Assembly: GCA_024233085.1 (NCBI GenBank)
Contig: JACKQC010000031.1
Location: 1-38,811 of the forward strand
DNA from: Akkermansiaceae bacterium
Lineage (GTDB): Bacteria > Verrucomicrobiota > Verrucomicrobiia > Verrucomicrobiales > DEV007
Direction: 5' to 3'
Length of the DNA: 38,811 nt
Both the position numbers and the translations under genes were made by a program. This document shows positions 27,199-36,202 of the stretch, one piece after another. Below the pieces are notes generated by a model. It was not told the DNA's origin and did not search any database. It saw only the letters and a program-made list of their open reading frames with translations. How positions within the stretch are numbered: the first letter of the stretch is position 1; each line of letters opens with the position of its first letter.

Positions 27199-27222
27199 GC
27201 TTTTTTCGACGGGATTAACAGG
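27199..27222 (+). repeat. GGATTAACAGG element, right of asnS
   Basis: GC, T-run, CGACGGGATTAACAGG, about 80% identical to the reverse complement of 25773-25799. It starts 17 bases upstream of the asnS start codon. The T-run could terminate transcription entering from the left. Confidence 0.5.
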
Positions 27223-27317
27223 TTTTTCCGGGTGGGAGACCGGTTCGAGGCGGCCGGCGCCGCCGGCTCGGCGCCGGGGAATCGCGGAAGTGTCACCGAA
27301 GCCCGCCGCATCCGGCC

Positions 27318-27346
27318 TTGACCCTGGTTTGGGGGCGCTCTAGCGT
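27318..27346 (+). promoter_or_regulatory. candidate promoter of the hydrogenase operon, TTGACC-N17-TAGCGT
   Basis: TTGACC (27318-27323) and TAGCGT (27341-27346) are 17 bases apart. The -10 box ends six bases before the hupE ATG, so the mRNA would be leaderless. This is the only gap (27183-27352) ahead of the 14-gene unit. No sigma-54 or Fnr-type site was seen in it. Confidence 0.45.
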
Positions 27347-27352
27347 CCCGCG

Positions 27353-27937
27353 ATGCGCCGGCTTTTTTCATTGCTCCTTTCCGCCGTTTTTCTCTTTGCG
27401 CTGACCGGAACGGTCCGGGCCCACCCGGGACACCCCCATCCCGAGCCGGAGGTGGACGAGTTCGACGACGAGGCCGTCCTGTCCGCCGCGACGCATCCGT
27501 TTACCGGGGTGGATCACGTGCTGGCGATGCTGGCCGCGGGCTTGCTGGCGTCGGTGGCGGACCGGCGGCTGGGCGCGGGATTTGTCGGTGCCATGGGACT
27601 GGGTTTCGCGGCGGGATGCGCGCCGGCGGGTTGGCTTCCGGCGCTCGCGGCCGCCGCGGCCGGCTTTCTGCTGTTGGGCGGGTCGCCGTCGCCGAACGCG
27701 GGGCTCTGGGCGTTGGTGGCGGTCATCGGTTTCTGGCTCGGCGGCGCGCACGCGGCGCGAATGGGCGGCTTCTCCTCCGGTCTGGGGCTCTGCCTCGGCA
27801 CGGCGATCGGGGTGTGGCTCGGCGCGGGGGCCGCCTCGGGGCTGAAGTTTCTTTCCCCGCTGGGAACGCGCGTCGCCGGGGGCGCCGTTCTCACCACCGG
27901 ACTTCTGCTGGCCGGCGCGCGCCTTTTCCCGGCATGA
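27353..27937 (+). CDS. hupE: HupE/UreJ family nickel permease
   Basis: 194 residues. A signal peptide (about 1-23) is followed by a His-rich periplasmic start (AHPGHPHPEPE) that can collect metal. Five to six membrane helices come next. The family signature HPFTGVDHVLAMLAAGLLA (about 48-66) matches the HPxxGxDHxLAM motif of HupE, whose histidines and aspartate bind Ni2+. A second helix carries GFWLGGAHAARMG. HupE/UreJ proteins bring Ni2+ across the membrane for hydrogenase or urease. It is the first gene of the hydrogenase unit, which fits nickel supply, and one base separates its stop from the next start. Confidence 0.9.
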   Translation: MRRLFSLLLSAVFLFALTGTVRAHPGHPHPEPEVDEFDDEAVLSAATHPFTGVDHVLAMLAAGLLASVADRRLGAGFVGAMGLGFAAGCAPAGWLPALAAAAAGFLLLGGSPSPNAGLWALVAVIGFWLGGAHAARMGGFSSGLGLCLGTAIGVWLGAGAASGLKFLSPLGTRVAGGAVLTTGLLLAGARLFPA

Positions 27938-27938
27938 T

Positions 27939-28393
27939 ATGACACAACGGGTGCGGCAGATGGCGGCGGAACGATCGTCGCGTCCGGACAACGAGCGGGT
28001 CCGGCTGCCGATGGAGCGCCATCTTTTCCTCAAGCGGCGCTGGCGGGGAGTGGCCGAGGACGGAACGGAATTCGAGTTCGATCTCGAGTCGCGCCTGAAA
28101 GACGGCTGTGTGATTTTCCAAACCGACCGCGCGGACTACGTCATCGCGCAAACGCCCGAGCCGGTTTTCCAGATCGCCACGCCGACCGCGGAATTCGCGG
28201 CTTTGGTGGGTTGGAAAATCGGCAATCTGCATTTCCCGGTGCAAATCCTCGACGGATGCCTGCGGGTGTCGGCCGATCCGTTGGTGAAAACGCTGCTGGA
28301 CCGCGAGAACTGGACCTACCAGGAGTTGAGCGTCGCCTACCAACCGCTGAAACTGCCGCCGGAGGCCTACGCCCAGCCGCCCGCCCCGAACCC

Positions 28394-28397
<4 letters not shown>
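27939..28397 (+). CDS. UreE-like nickel-binding accessory protein
   Basis: 152 residues. The pattern resembles UreE, the urease nickel chaperone. The N-terminal beta-domain includes RGVAEDGTEFEFDLESRLKDG, like the DDGRE...LPRGT..RDGD segment of UreE. In the C-terminal domain, VGWKIGNLHFPVQI matches the A-Y-H-L-G-N-R-H-x-P-V core, with His98 at the position of the interface Ni ligand (His96 in Klebsiella UreE). SADPLVKTLL matches the helix that follows. The His-rich UreE tail is absent. There are no urease genes in the window. It sits between hupE and hypD and overlaps hypD by four bases, so a nickel role in hydrogenase assembly is the reasonable inference. The homology is remote and would need a profile search to confirm. 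Confidence 0.6.
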
Positions 28398-29496
<1,099 letters not shown>

Positions 29497-29500
<4 letters not shown>

Positions 29501-30540
29501 AGGAGTTCGCCTGTCCCTTGCCCGCCGACATGGGCGACACCGTGCAGCTTTCCCACGGCGGGGGAGGGGTGATGATGCATCGCCTGCTCGAGCGGGTCGT
29601 TTTTCCCGCGCTCGGCGACGATCCGGCGCGGGCCCATCACGACGGCGCGGTCGTCGACGCCGTTGGCGGGACGCGCCTGGCTTTCACCACGGATACCTAT
29701 GTCGTGCGGCCACGCTTTTTTCCGGGGGGCGACATCGGCTCGCTCGCGGTGCACGGGGCGGTCAACGATCTCGCCATGTGCGGCGCCCGCCCGAAGTGGC
29801 TGAGCGTCGGCCTGATTCTCGAGGAAGGCCTGCCCATGGATGAACTGCGCCGGGTCCTGGAGTCGCTGCGGCGCGCGGCGGACGAGGCGGGCGTCACCGT
29901 CGTCACCGGCGACACGAAGGTGGTGGATCGCGGCAAGGGCGACGGCCTTTACCTGAACACCGCGGCCATCGGGGTCGTCGAACATTCGCTCGACATCGGC
30001 CCGGCGAGCCTCCGGGACGGCGACGTCATCCTGCTGAGCGGCGACATCGGCCGGCACGGCATCGCGGTGATGGCGGCGCGCGAGGGCCTGGCCTTCGAGA
30101 CGACGATCCAAAGCGACTCCGCCCCGCTGCACGAGCCGGTGCTCGCGATGCTCGACGCCGGTCTGCCGGTCCATTGCCTGCGCGACCTGACGCGCGGCGG
30201 TCTCGCGGCGGCGCTGAAGGAACTCATGCGCGACTCCGGGCTGACCGCGCGCATCCGCGAGGCGGACATTCCCGTCGAACCGCAGGTTCGCGGCGCCTGT
30301 GAGATGCTCGGGCTCGATCCGCTGCAGGTGGCCAACGAGGGACGGATGATCGTTTTTCTACCCGCCGAGATGGCTGAAAAAGCGCTCGCCGTGCTGCGTC
30401 GTTTTCCGGAAACGCAAAATGCGGTCAAAATCGGCACGGTTTCAGCGGAGCAGAAGGGACGGGTTGTGCTTGAATCCGTCATCGGGACCCGTCGGGTGGT
30501 GGAAATGCCGCCCGGCGAGCAATTGCCCCGTATCTGCTGA
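29497..30540 (+). CDS. hypE: hydrogenase maturation factor HypE
   Basis: 347 residues of the PurM/AIR-synthase-like family. HypE dehydrates a carbamoyl group placed on its C-terminal cysteine by HypF into a thiocyanate, the source of the cyanide ligands. The C-terminal PRIC is intact, with the cysteine as last residue. The N-terminal LSHGGGGVMMHRLLE, GDIGSLAVHGAVNDLAMCGA and VVTGDTKVVDRGKGDG are the usual ATP and domain motifs, and DLTRGGLAAALKEL is conserved. It overlaps hypD by four bases and shares one base with the hyhB start. Confidence 0.97.
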
Positions 30541-31691
30541 TGACCACCGAAGCTCCCGTTCTCCTGTCCCGCGAACACTTCGACGCGCTGCTCGCCGCGC
30601 TGGCGAAACGCGGCTACACCGTGGTCGGACCCACCGTGCGCGATGGCACGATCGTTTACGACGAGATCGGCCGCCCGGAGGAACTGCCCGTCGGCTGGAC
30701 CGACGAACAGGAGGGGGGCCATTATCGCCTGAAACGGCGGGAGGACGAGGCGCTCTTCGGCTACGTGGTCGGGCCGCAGTCGTGGAAGAAATATCTGCAT
30801 CCGCCGCGCCTGCGCCTGGTGAAAGCCGAGCGCGACGGCGACGGCGCCCTCGTTTTCACCGACGGCGACGAGGCCGAGCCGCCGCGTTACGCCTTCCTCG
30901 GGATGCGCTCCTGCGAGCTGCACGCGATGACGATCCAGGACCGGGTGTTTCTCGGCGGCGCCGCGGCGGATTCCCATTACGAGCGCCGGCGCAAGCGGGT
31001 CTTTTCCATCGGCGTGAGTTGCGGCGAGGCGGGCGGCACCTGTTTCTGCGCCTCGATGAACACCGGGCCGGCGGTGACGGATCGCACACCCCACGATCTC
31101 GCCCTGACGGAGGTCATCGACAGTGGACGGCATTTTTTCGTGGTCGCCGCGGGCAGCGACGAGGGGCGCGAGGTGCTCGCGGAGCTTCCGGTGACGCCGG
31201 CCGGAGACGGCGACGTGGCCGCCGCGAAGGAGCGCGTCGATCGCGCGGCGGCCTCGATGGGCCGCTCTCTGAACGCCGAAGGGGTGCGCGAATTGCTGCG
31301 CGAAAACCTGGAGCACCCGCGTTGGGACGATGTGGCGCAACGCTGTCTCACCTGCGCGAATTGCACCATGGTGTGCCCGACCTGTTTCTGCACCACGGTG
31401 GAGGACGTGACCGACCTCACCGGCGACCACGCGGAACGCTGGCGGCGCTGGGACTCCTGCTTCACGATGGACTTCACCTGGATGCACGGCGGCGGCGCGC
31501 GGCAGTCGGCGAAGTCGCGCTATCGCCAGTGGCTGACCCACAAGCTCTCCACGTGGCACGACCAATTCGACTCCTCCGGCTGCGTCGGCTGCGGCCGCTG
31601 CGTCAGCTGGTGTCCCGTGGGCATCGATCTCACCGAGGAAATCGCGGCCATCCGCGACAGCGAACCCCCAGCCCAACCCGACGAGTCATGA
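30540..31691 (+). CDS. hyhB: group 3b [NiFe] hydrogenase beta subunit (iron-sulfur)
   Basis: 383 residues. It matches the Fe-S electron-transfer subunit of NADP-linked sulfhydrogenase-type (group 3b) hydrogenases. The C-terminal ferredoxin-like part has two four-cysteine motifs for [4Fe-4S] clusters: CLTCANCTMVCPTC (about 267-280) and CVGCGRCVSWCP (about 344-355). Further conserved cysteines appear in MRSCELHAM and SCGEAGGTCFCAS in the middle domain. It should pass electrons between the small subunit and the FAD/NAD(P) subunit. Its first base is the last base of the hypE stop codon, so translation is probably coupled. Confidence 0.92.
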   Translation: MTTEAPVLLSREHFDALLAALAKRGYTVVGPTVRDGTIVYDEIGRPEELPVGWTDEQEGGHYRLKRREDEALFGYVVGPQSWKKYLHPPRLRLVKAERDGDGALVFTDGDEAEPPRYAFLGMRSCELHAMTIQDRVFLGGAAADSHYERRRKRVFSIGVSCGEAGGTCFCASMNTGPAVTDRTPHDLALTEVIDSGRHFFVVAAGSDEGREVLAELPVTPAGDGDVAAAKERVDRAAASMGRSLNAEGVRELLRENLEHPRWDDVAQRCLTCANCTMVCPTCFCTTVEDVTDLTGDHAERWRRWDSCFTMDFTWMHGGGARQSAKSRYRQWLTHKLSTWHDQFDSSGCVGCGRCVSWCPVGIDLTEEIAAIRDSEPPAQPDES

Positions 31692-32167
31692 CCACAACGC
31701 TCGAACCCCTGCTCCGTCAACATCCGTTCTTCTCCGCGATGGATGACGAAACCATTCGGCTCATCACCGGCTGCGCCAAAAACGTCCGGTTCCGGGCCGG
31801 AGACGCGATCGCCCGCCAGGGCGAGCCGGCCGACGAATTCTTCCTGCTGCGGGAAGGGCACGTCGCTTTGGAAATGCCGGCCCCCCAGGGCGGGGCGGTC
31901 CGCCTGCAGACGGTCGACGAGGGCGATGTGGTCGGCTGGTCCTGGCTGGTGCCGCCCTACCACTGGCATTTCGACCTGCGCGCCGTGAGCGAGGTGCGCG
32001 CCTTCTCCATCGACGGCCGCTGTCTGCGGCGGAAATGCGACAGCGACCCCCGCTTCGGCTACGAAATGATGAAGCATTTCTCGGTGTTGATGGCCGACCG
32101 GCTCGAGGCCACCCGCCTGCAATTGCTCGATCTCTACCGGGGCCCGGCGGCCGCGTCCAACCCATGA
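31688..32167 (+). CDS. cyclic nucleotide-binding domain protein without DNA-binding domain
   Basis: 159 residues, essentially one cNMP-binding (Crp/Fnr effector) domain at about 8-130. FRAGDAIARQGEPADEFFLLREGHVAL is the typical beta-roll. VDEGDVVGWSWLVPPYHWHFD replaces the usual phosphate-binding cassette, so true cyclic nucleotide binding is uncertain. The helical end (about 125-155, FGYEMMKHFSVLMADRLEATR) resembles the Crp dimer helix. No helix-turn-helix follows, so it cannot act as a standard Crp/Fnr regulator. Similar short proteins are found inside group 3b hydrogenase operons, which argues for a role in complex assembly or activity control. It overlaps hyhB by four bases and starts from ATG. 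Confidence 0.85.
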   Translation: MTTTLEPLLRQHPFFSAMDDETIRLITGCAKNVRFRAGDAIARQGEPADEFFLLREGHVALEMPAPQGGAVRLQTVDEGDVVGWSWLVPPYHWHFDLRAVSEVRAFSIDGRCLRRKCDSDPRFGYEMMKHFSVLMADRLEATRLQLLDLYRGPAAASNP

Positions 32168-32168
32168 C

Positions 32169-33035
32169 ATGAGCGCCACCTTTCATCCTACCGATCCCGC
32201 CGCCCTCGAGGCCGGCGCCATGCTGCCGGAAGCCTTCTTCGTGGTTTCGCGGAACGAGGAGACGGCCGACACCTTCACGCTGGCGTTGCGGCCGGTGAAG
32301 GCGGGCGCGCAACGGCCATTCGAGCCCGGCCAATTCAACATGCTCTATGCCTTCGGCACGGGAGAGAGCGCCATCTCGATCAGCGGTTCGCCGGAAGAAA
32401 CCGACCTGCTCATCCACACCATCCGCCGCGTGGGGATCGTCACCAGCGCCCTGGACCGCCTCGCCGTGGGCGACACGGTCGGGCTGCGCGGCCCCTTCGG
32501 CAGCGCCTGGCCGATGGACGAGGCGCGGGGGCGCGATCTGGTTTTTGTCGCCGGGGGCATCGGTCTCGCGCCGTTGCGCCCCGCGATTCTCCATGCCCTG
32601 GCGCATCGTGGCGACTACGGCCGCCTCGTGATTCTCGCCGGCGCGCGCGGCGCCGGGGACGTCATCTTTCTGGACCAGTTGCACGAATGGGCGAAGGAGC
32701 CCGATGTCGAAGTCCGGCTCACCGTGGACCGGGCAGGATCGGAATGGCCCCACCACGTTGGCGTGGTCACCACGCTCATTCCGCGCGCGAAATTCGACAA
32801 GGCCAACGCCGTCGCGATGGTCTGCGGCCCGGAAATCATGATGCGTTTCACCGCGGTCGAACTGGCCAAAAGCGGCCTGCCGGATCAGTCGGTCTTCGTC
32901 ACCCTCGAGCGGAACATGAAGTGCGCCGTCGGCCTCTGCGGGCACTGCCAGTTCGGCCCGGAGTTCATCTGCCGGGACGGTCCGGTCTTCCGCTACGACC
33001 GCATCCGTCACTGGTTTTCCCAGCGCGAAGTATAG
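32169..33035 (+). CDS. hyhG: group 3b [NiFe] hydrogenase gamma subunit (FAD/NAD(P)-binding)
   Basis: 288 residues of the ferredoxin-NADP reductase-like family. The FAD domain (about 20-115) is followed by the NAD(P) domain starting at LVFVAGGIGLAPLRPAI (about 124-140). A C-terminal [2Fe-2S] motif is seen in MKCAVGLCGHCQFGPEFIC (about 257-275), as in HydG/dihydroorotate dehydrogenase electron-transfer subunits. It exchanges electrons between NAD(P)H and the Fe-S subunits. It starts two bases before a second frame-shifted ATG and one base after the previous stop. After it, 326 bases without a gene interrupt an otherwise gapless operon. Confidence 0.93.
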   Translation: MSATFHPTDPAALEAGAMLPEAFFVVSRNEETADTFTLALRPVKAGAQRPFEPGQFNMLYAFGTGESAISISGSPEETDLLIHTIRRVGIVTSALDRLAVGDTVGLRGPFGSAWPMDEARGRDLVFVAGGIGLAPLRPAILHALAHRGDYGRLVILAGARGAGDVIFLDQLHEWAKEPDVEVRLTVDRAGSEWPHHVGVVTTLIPRAKFDKANAVAMVCGPEIMMRFTAVELAKSGLPDQSVFVTLERNMKCAVGLCGHCQFGPEFICRDGPVFRYDRIRHWFSQREV

Positions 33036-33064
33036 TTTTTTGTCAAAATCGAATCGATGAAAGA

Positions 33065-33278
33065 AATCCCAACGGGATTTTGGAACGTAGCCCAGGGTTG
33101 CCGACAGGCTACCCTGGGGCCGAAACGCAAAGACCCGGCCGAACCTCGAAGAGGTTCCGGAGTCGGCGGTTTGACGTCAATCTTCCGCAAGCCCTTCAGG
33201 CTTGTCTCCCATTTCAGCCAGTCGAATCCCGGGGCTCTTTCGAACCCCGGGCTATCGTCCGAAACGCCGTCGGCGTTT
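33065..33278. repeat. cluster of six short perfect hairpins inside the hydrogenase operon
   Basis: The 326-base gap between hyhG and hyhS holds six inverted repeats in a row. They are AAATCCC-AAC-GGGATTT (33065-33081), CCCAGGGT...ACCCTGGG (33092-33119), GAACCTC-GAA-GAGGTTC (33142-33158), CAAGCC...GGCTTG (33188-33204), CCCGGGG...CCCCGGG (33228-33251) and AAACGCC-GTC-GGCGTTT (33262-33278). Three have three-base loops. Similar strings of unlike hairpins occur as intergenic repeats in Planctomycetes/Verrucomicrobia; that comparison is from memory. The remaining bases (33279-33361) show only a purine-rich ribosome-binding stretch before hyhS. No gene is supported here. Confidence 0.85.
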
Positions 33279-33361
33279 TCCACCAGTTCCAATCCGACAG
33301 AATACTTGGCTGTGTGGACAAATTCCCGAACAGCTCGAATCGAACGAAAAAAGGGAAAAAG

Positions 33362-34144
33362 ATGAGCACCGCCACCGAAAAACCCAAGCTCGCCGTCTGG
33401 AAGTTCGCCTCGTGCGACGGCTGCCAGCTCAGCCTGCTGGACTGCGAGGACGAGCTGCTCGCGGTGGCCGACGCCATCGAGATCGCCAATTTCGCCGAGG
33501 CCACCCGCCGCGTGGTGGACGGACCCTACGAACTGTCGCTCGTGGAAGGCTCCATCACCACCGCGCACGACGCCGAGCGCATCCGCCAGGTGCGCGCGCA
33601 GTCGAAATTTCTCGTGACCATCGGCGCCTGCGCCACCGCCGGGGGCATCCAGGCGCTGCGAAACTGGCGGGACGTGGCCGAGATGGCGTCCGTCGTGTAT
33701 GCCTCGCCGGAGGTTCTGGAGACGCTGGCCACCTCGACGCCGATTTCGGACCACGTGCCGGTGGACTTCGAGCTGCGCGGCTGTCCGGTGAACAAAAAAC
33801 AGCTCGTCGAAGTGGTGCTGGCCTTTTTGCATCGCCGGAAACCGCTCGTCTCCGCGCACAGCGTGTGCCTCGAGTGCAAGCTGCGCGGCAATCCCTGCGT
33901 CATGGTGGCGCACGGCGCGCCCTGTCTGGGACCCGTGACCCAGGCGGGCTGCGGGGCGATCTGCCCGGCCTACAACCGCGCCTGCTTCGGCTGCTACGGC
34001 CCCATGGAATCGCCCAACACCGCCGCGCTCTCCGCCCAGTGGAGCGCCATGGGTGTGCCCGACCGCGACATCATGCGCGCCTACCGGTCCTACAACGGCT
34101 ACGCCTCACCCTTCCGCGAAGAGAGCGACAAACATGACCACTGA
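33362..34144 (+). CDS. hyhS: group 3b [NiFe] hydrogenase small (delta) subunit
   Basis: 260 residues. The proximal [4Fe-4S] cluster ligands are Cys18 and Cys21 (ASCDGCQLSLLDC), with others in IGACATAGG (about 80) and RGCPVNKKQ (about 140). Two further clusters are provided by CLECKLRGNPC and GCGAICPAYNRACFGCYGP in the C-terminal half (about 170-220). This matches the short, soluble small subunits of group 3 hydrogenases: no Tat signal and no membrane anchor. It carries electrons from the NiFe site to HyhB. A purine-rich AAAGGGAAAAAG precedes the ATG, and the stop overlaps hyhL by 11 bases. It is the first gene after the hairpin cluster. Confidence 0.95.
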   Translation: MSTATEKPKLAVWKFASCDGCQLSLLDCEDELLAVADAIEIANFAEATRRVVDGPYELSLVEGSITTAHDAERIRQVRAQSKFLVTIGACATAGGIQALRNWRDVAEMASVVYASPEVLETLATSTPISDHVPVDFELRGCPVNKKQLVEVVLAFLHRRKPLVSAHSVCLECKLRGNPCVMVAHGAPCLGPVTQAGCGAICPAYNRACFGCYGPMESPNTAALSAQWSAMGVPDRDIMRAYRSYNGYASPFREESDKHDH

Positions 34145-35459
34145 CCCGTCCGCAACCCCGCCCCGAAACACCCGCACCATCAAGGTCGACTACCTCGCCC
34201 GCGTCGAGGGCGAGGGCGCCATGCACCTGTCCGTGCGGGACGGTCGCGTCGACGACGTGCGGCTCAAAATCTTCGAGCCGCCGCGCTTTTTCGAGGCCTT
34301 CATGCGAGGCCGCCACTTCCGCGAGGCACCGGACATCACCGCGCGCATCTGCGGCATCTGTCCGGTCGCCTACCAGATGAGTTCCTGTCACGCCATGGAA
34401 AGCGCCGCCGGCGTGCGCGTGACCGGACAACTGCGCGAGCTGCGACGCCTGCTCTATTGCGGCGAGTGGATCGAAAGCCACGGTCTGCACGTTTTCATGC
34501 TGCACGCCCCGGACTTCCTCGGCTACCCCAGCGCCATCGAGATGGCGAAAGATCACCGCGAGGTCGTCGAAATGGGCCTGAAGCTGAAGAAGATCGGCAA
34601 CGACATCGGCAACGTCCTCGGCGGACGCGAGATTCATCCCGTGAACGTCAAGGTCGGCGGCTTTTACAAAGTGCCGTCAAAACGCGACTTCGCCCAACTC
34701 GCGGAGGATTTGAAATGGGCCGCCGACGCCGCCGAAAAGACGATCCGCTGGACCGCCGAATTGCCGTTCCCGGACTTCGAGCAGGACTACGAGTTGGTCA
34801 GCCTGTCGCATCCCGACGAGTATCCGATGAACGAGGGGCGCCTGGTGTCGAACTGCGGGCTCGACATCGCCATCGCCGAATACGAGGAGCATTTTCAGGA
34901 GGAGCACGTGCCCTACACCAACGCCCTGCAGTCCGTCCACCTCGGACACGGCGCCTATTTCGTGGGGCCGATGGCGCGTTTCGCCCTCAACTTCGAAAAA
35001 CTCACCCCGCGCTGCCGGGCGGTCGCCCGCGAGGTCGGGCTCGAGGCAAGCTGCCGCAATCCTTTCCGCGGCATCATCGTGCGAAGTGTGGAGCTTCTCT
35101 ACGCCTGCGAGGAGGCGCTGCGCATTCTCGCCCAATACGAGCCGCCGGAGGCCTCCAGCGTCGAAGTCGACGCCAGCGGCGGGACCGGGAGCGGCTGCAC
35201 CGAAGCGCCGCGGGGATTGCTTTACCATCGCTACAGCGTCGACGAGAACGGCGACATCGCCGAGGCCAAGATCGTGCCGCCCACCTCGCAAAACCAAAAG
35301 ACCATCGAGAACGACCTGCGACGGCTCGTCCCCGACTTCCTGCACCTCGACGACGAAGGCCTTCAATGGCAGTGCGAACAGGCGATCCGCAACTACGACC
35401 CCTGCATCTCCTGCGCCACCCATTTCCTCAAGATCCATCGGGAAGACGCGCCGGCATGA
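34134..35459 (+). CDS. hyhL: group 3b [NiFe] hydrogenase large (alpha) subunit, catalytic
   Basis: 441 residues. The four NiFe ligands are Cys73 and Cys76 in RICGICPVAY (L1) and Cys424 and Cys427 in DPCISCATHFL (L2). The L1 and L2 forms, together with the neighbouring HyhB/HyhG type, fit group 3b (NADP-linked, sulfhydrogenase-like) enzymes. The C-terminal extension after His430 (FLKIHREDAPA, 11 residues) is the expected maturation peptide, removed by the protease encoded next. The enzyme should catalyse H2 = 2H+ + 2e- in the cytoplasm, with electrons exchanged with NAD(P). It overlaps hyhS by 11 bases and the protease gene by four. Confidence 0.96.
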   Translation: MTTDPSATPPRNTRTIKVDYLARVEGEGAMHLSVRDGRVDDVRLKIFEPPRFFEAFMRGRHFREAPDITARICGICPVAYQMSSCHAMESAAGVRVTGQLRELRRLLYCGEWIESHGLHVFMLHAPDFLGYPSAIEMAKDHREVVEMGLKLKKIGNDIGNVLGGREIHPVNVKVGGFYKVPSKRDFAQLAEDLKWAADAAEKTIRWTAELPFPDFEQDYELVSLSHPDEYPMNEGRLVSNCGLDIAIAEYEEHFQEEHVPYTNALQSVHLGHGAYFVGPMARFALNFEKLTPRCRAVAREVGLEASCRNPFRGIIVRSVELLYACEEALRILAQYEPPEASSVEVDASGGTGSGCTEAPRGLLYHRYSVDENGDIAEAKIVPPTSQNQKTIENDLRRLVPDFLHLDDEGLQWQCEQAIRNYDPCISCATHFLKIHREDAPA

Positions 35460-35899
35460 CTCGGACCGTCGTGATCGGTGTGGGCAATGCCCTGCGCGGC
35501 GACGATGCCGCCGGGCTCCGGGTGGCCCGACTGCTGGCCGGGCGCGGAATCGAGCGGGTGCATGAGTCCTCCGGCGAGACCTTCGCCCTCATGGAACTGT
35601 GGAACGGCGCCGACGCCGTGCTGCTGGCCGACGCCATGCGATCCGGCGCGGAACCGGGCGTGGTGTCGCGTTTCGACGCCTCGGACGAACCGCTCCCCGC
35701 CGCCTTTCGGAATTGCTCGACCCATGCCTTCGGCGTCGCCGAGGCCGTCGAACTGGCGAGGTCCCTGGGAAATCTGCCGCCGCGCGTGATCGTGTTCGGC
35801 GTCGAGGGCGTGTCCTTCGAGCACGGCGCCCCGCTGAGCGCCGAGGCCGCCGCCGGGGCGGAAAACGCGGCGGACCGCATCCTGGAGGAACTCGGTTGA
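35456..35899 (+). CDS. hydrogenase maturation protease (HyaD/HybD/HycI family)
   Basis: 147 residues. The family motif GVGNALRGDDAAG (8-20) carries the metal-sensing Asp17, and LLADAMRSG (about 55-63) and HAFGVAEAVEL (about 89-99) hold the other ligand region. These enzymes bind nickel at the matured large subunit and cut after the last His/Arg of the L2 motif. Here the target should be HyhL at His430. The gene overlaps hyhL by four bases and precedes hypA. Confidence 0.92.
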   Translation: MTRTVVIGVGNALRGDDAAGLRVARLLAGRGIERVHESSGETFALMELWNGADAVLLADAMRSGAEPGVVSRFDASDEPLPAAFRNCSTHAFGVAEAVELARSLGNLPPRVIVFGVEGVSFEHGAPLSAEAAAGAENAADRILEELG

Positions 35900-35918
35900 G
35901 GTCAAAATTCCGACCACC

Positions 35919-36197
35919 ATGCACGAGTTGTCCCTCATCAACAATCTGCTCGGAAAGATCGAGTCCGTCGTGAAAGCCAACGGCGGCAAACGGGCCGTGG
36001 CCGTCGAGGTGTGGCTCGGCGCGCTGAGTCATCTCTCTCGCGACCGCTTCGCCGATTACTTCGAGGAATTCTCCCGCGGCACCGCCGCCGAGGGCGCCTG
36101 GCTGGACATCCAGATGTCCGACGACACCGACGACCCGAACGCCCAGCAGATCCTGCTCCGAAACATCGAGGTGGAGATCGAGGAGGAAACGCCCTGA
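35919..36197 (+). CDS. hypA: HypA-like nickel metallochaperone lacking the zinc-finger part
   Basis: 92 residues, shorter than the usual 113-120. The N-terminal nickel-binding start MHELSLINNLL (His2, Glu3) and VEVWLGALSHLSRDRFADYFEEFSRGTAAEGAWL are typical of HypA. The four-cysteine zinc-binding loop normally inserted after this point is missing, and the protein has no cysteine at all. The segment SDDTDDPNAQQILLRNIEVE joins directly to the last strand. The reading frame shows no sign of a frameshift and the acidic ending looks intact, so this is a genuine short form. Nickel delivery to HyhL is the probable role, perhaps with the UreE-like protein. It starts 19 bases after the protease stop; hypF follows after five. 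Confidence 0.85.
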   Translation: MHELSLINNLLGKIESVVKANGGKRAVAVEVWLGALSHLSRDRFADYFEEFSRGTAAEGAWLDIQMSDDTDDPNAQQILLRNIEVEIEEETP

Positions 36198-36202
36198 CCC
36201 CA

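Noticed and set aside
30540..31691. HyhB considered as heterodisulfide reductase or anaerobic sulfite reductase subunit A
   Set aside because: AsrA/AsrB-type proteins share this fold pair, but the adjacent NiFe large and small subunits with all four NiFe cysteines make hydrogenase the better call. Sulfur-reducing activity as a side reaction cannot be excluded.
33057..33365. Open frame of 102 codons across the hyhG-hyhS gap
   Set aside because: Its sequence is made of six hairpins and has low-complexity Ser/Pro/Arg composition; it overlaps the hyhS start and shows no domain.
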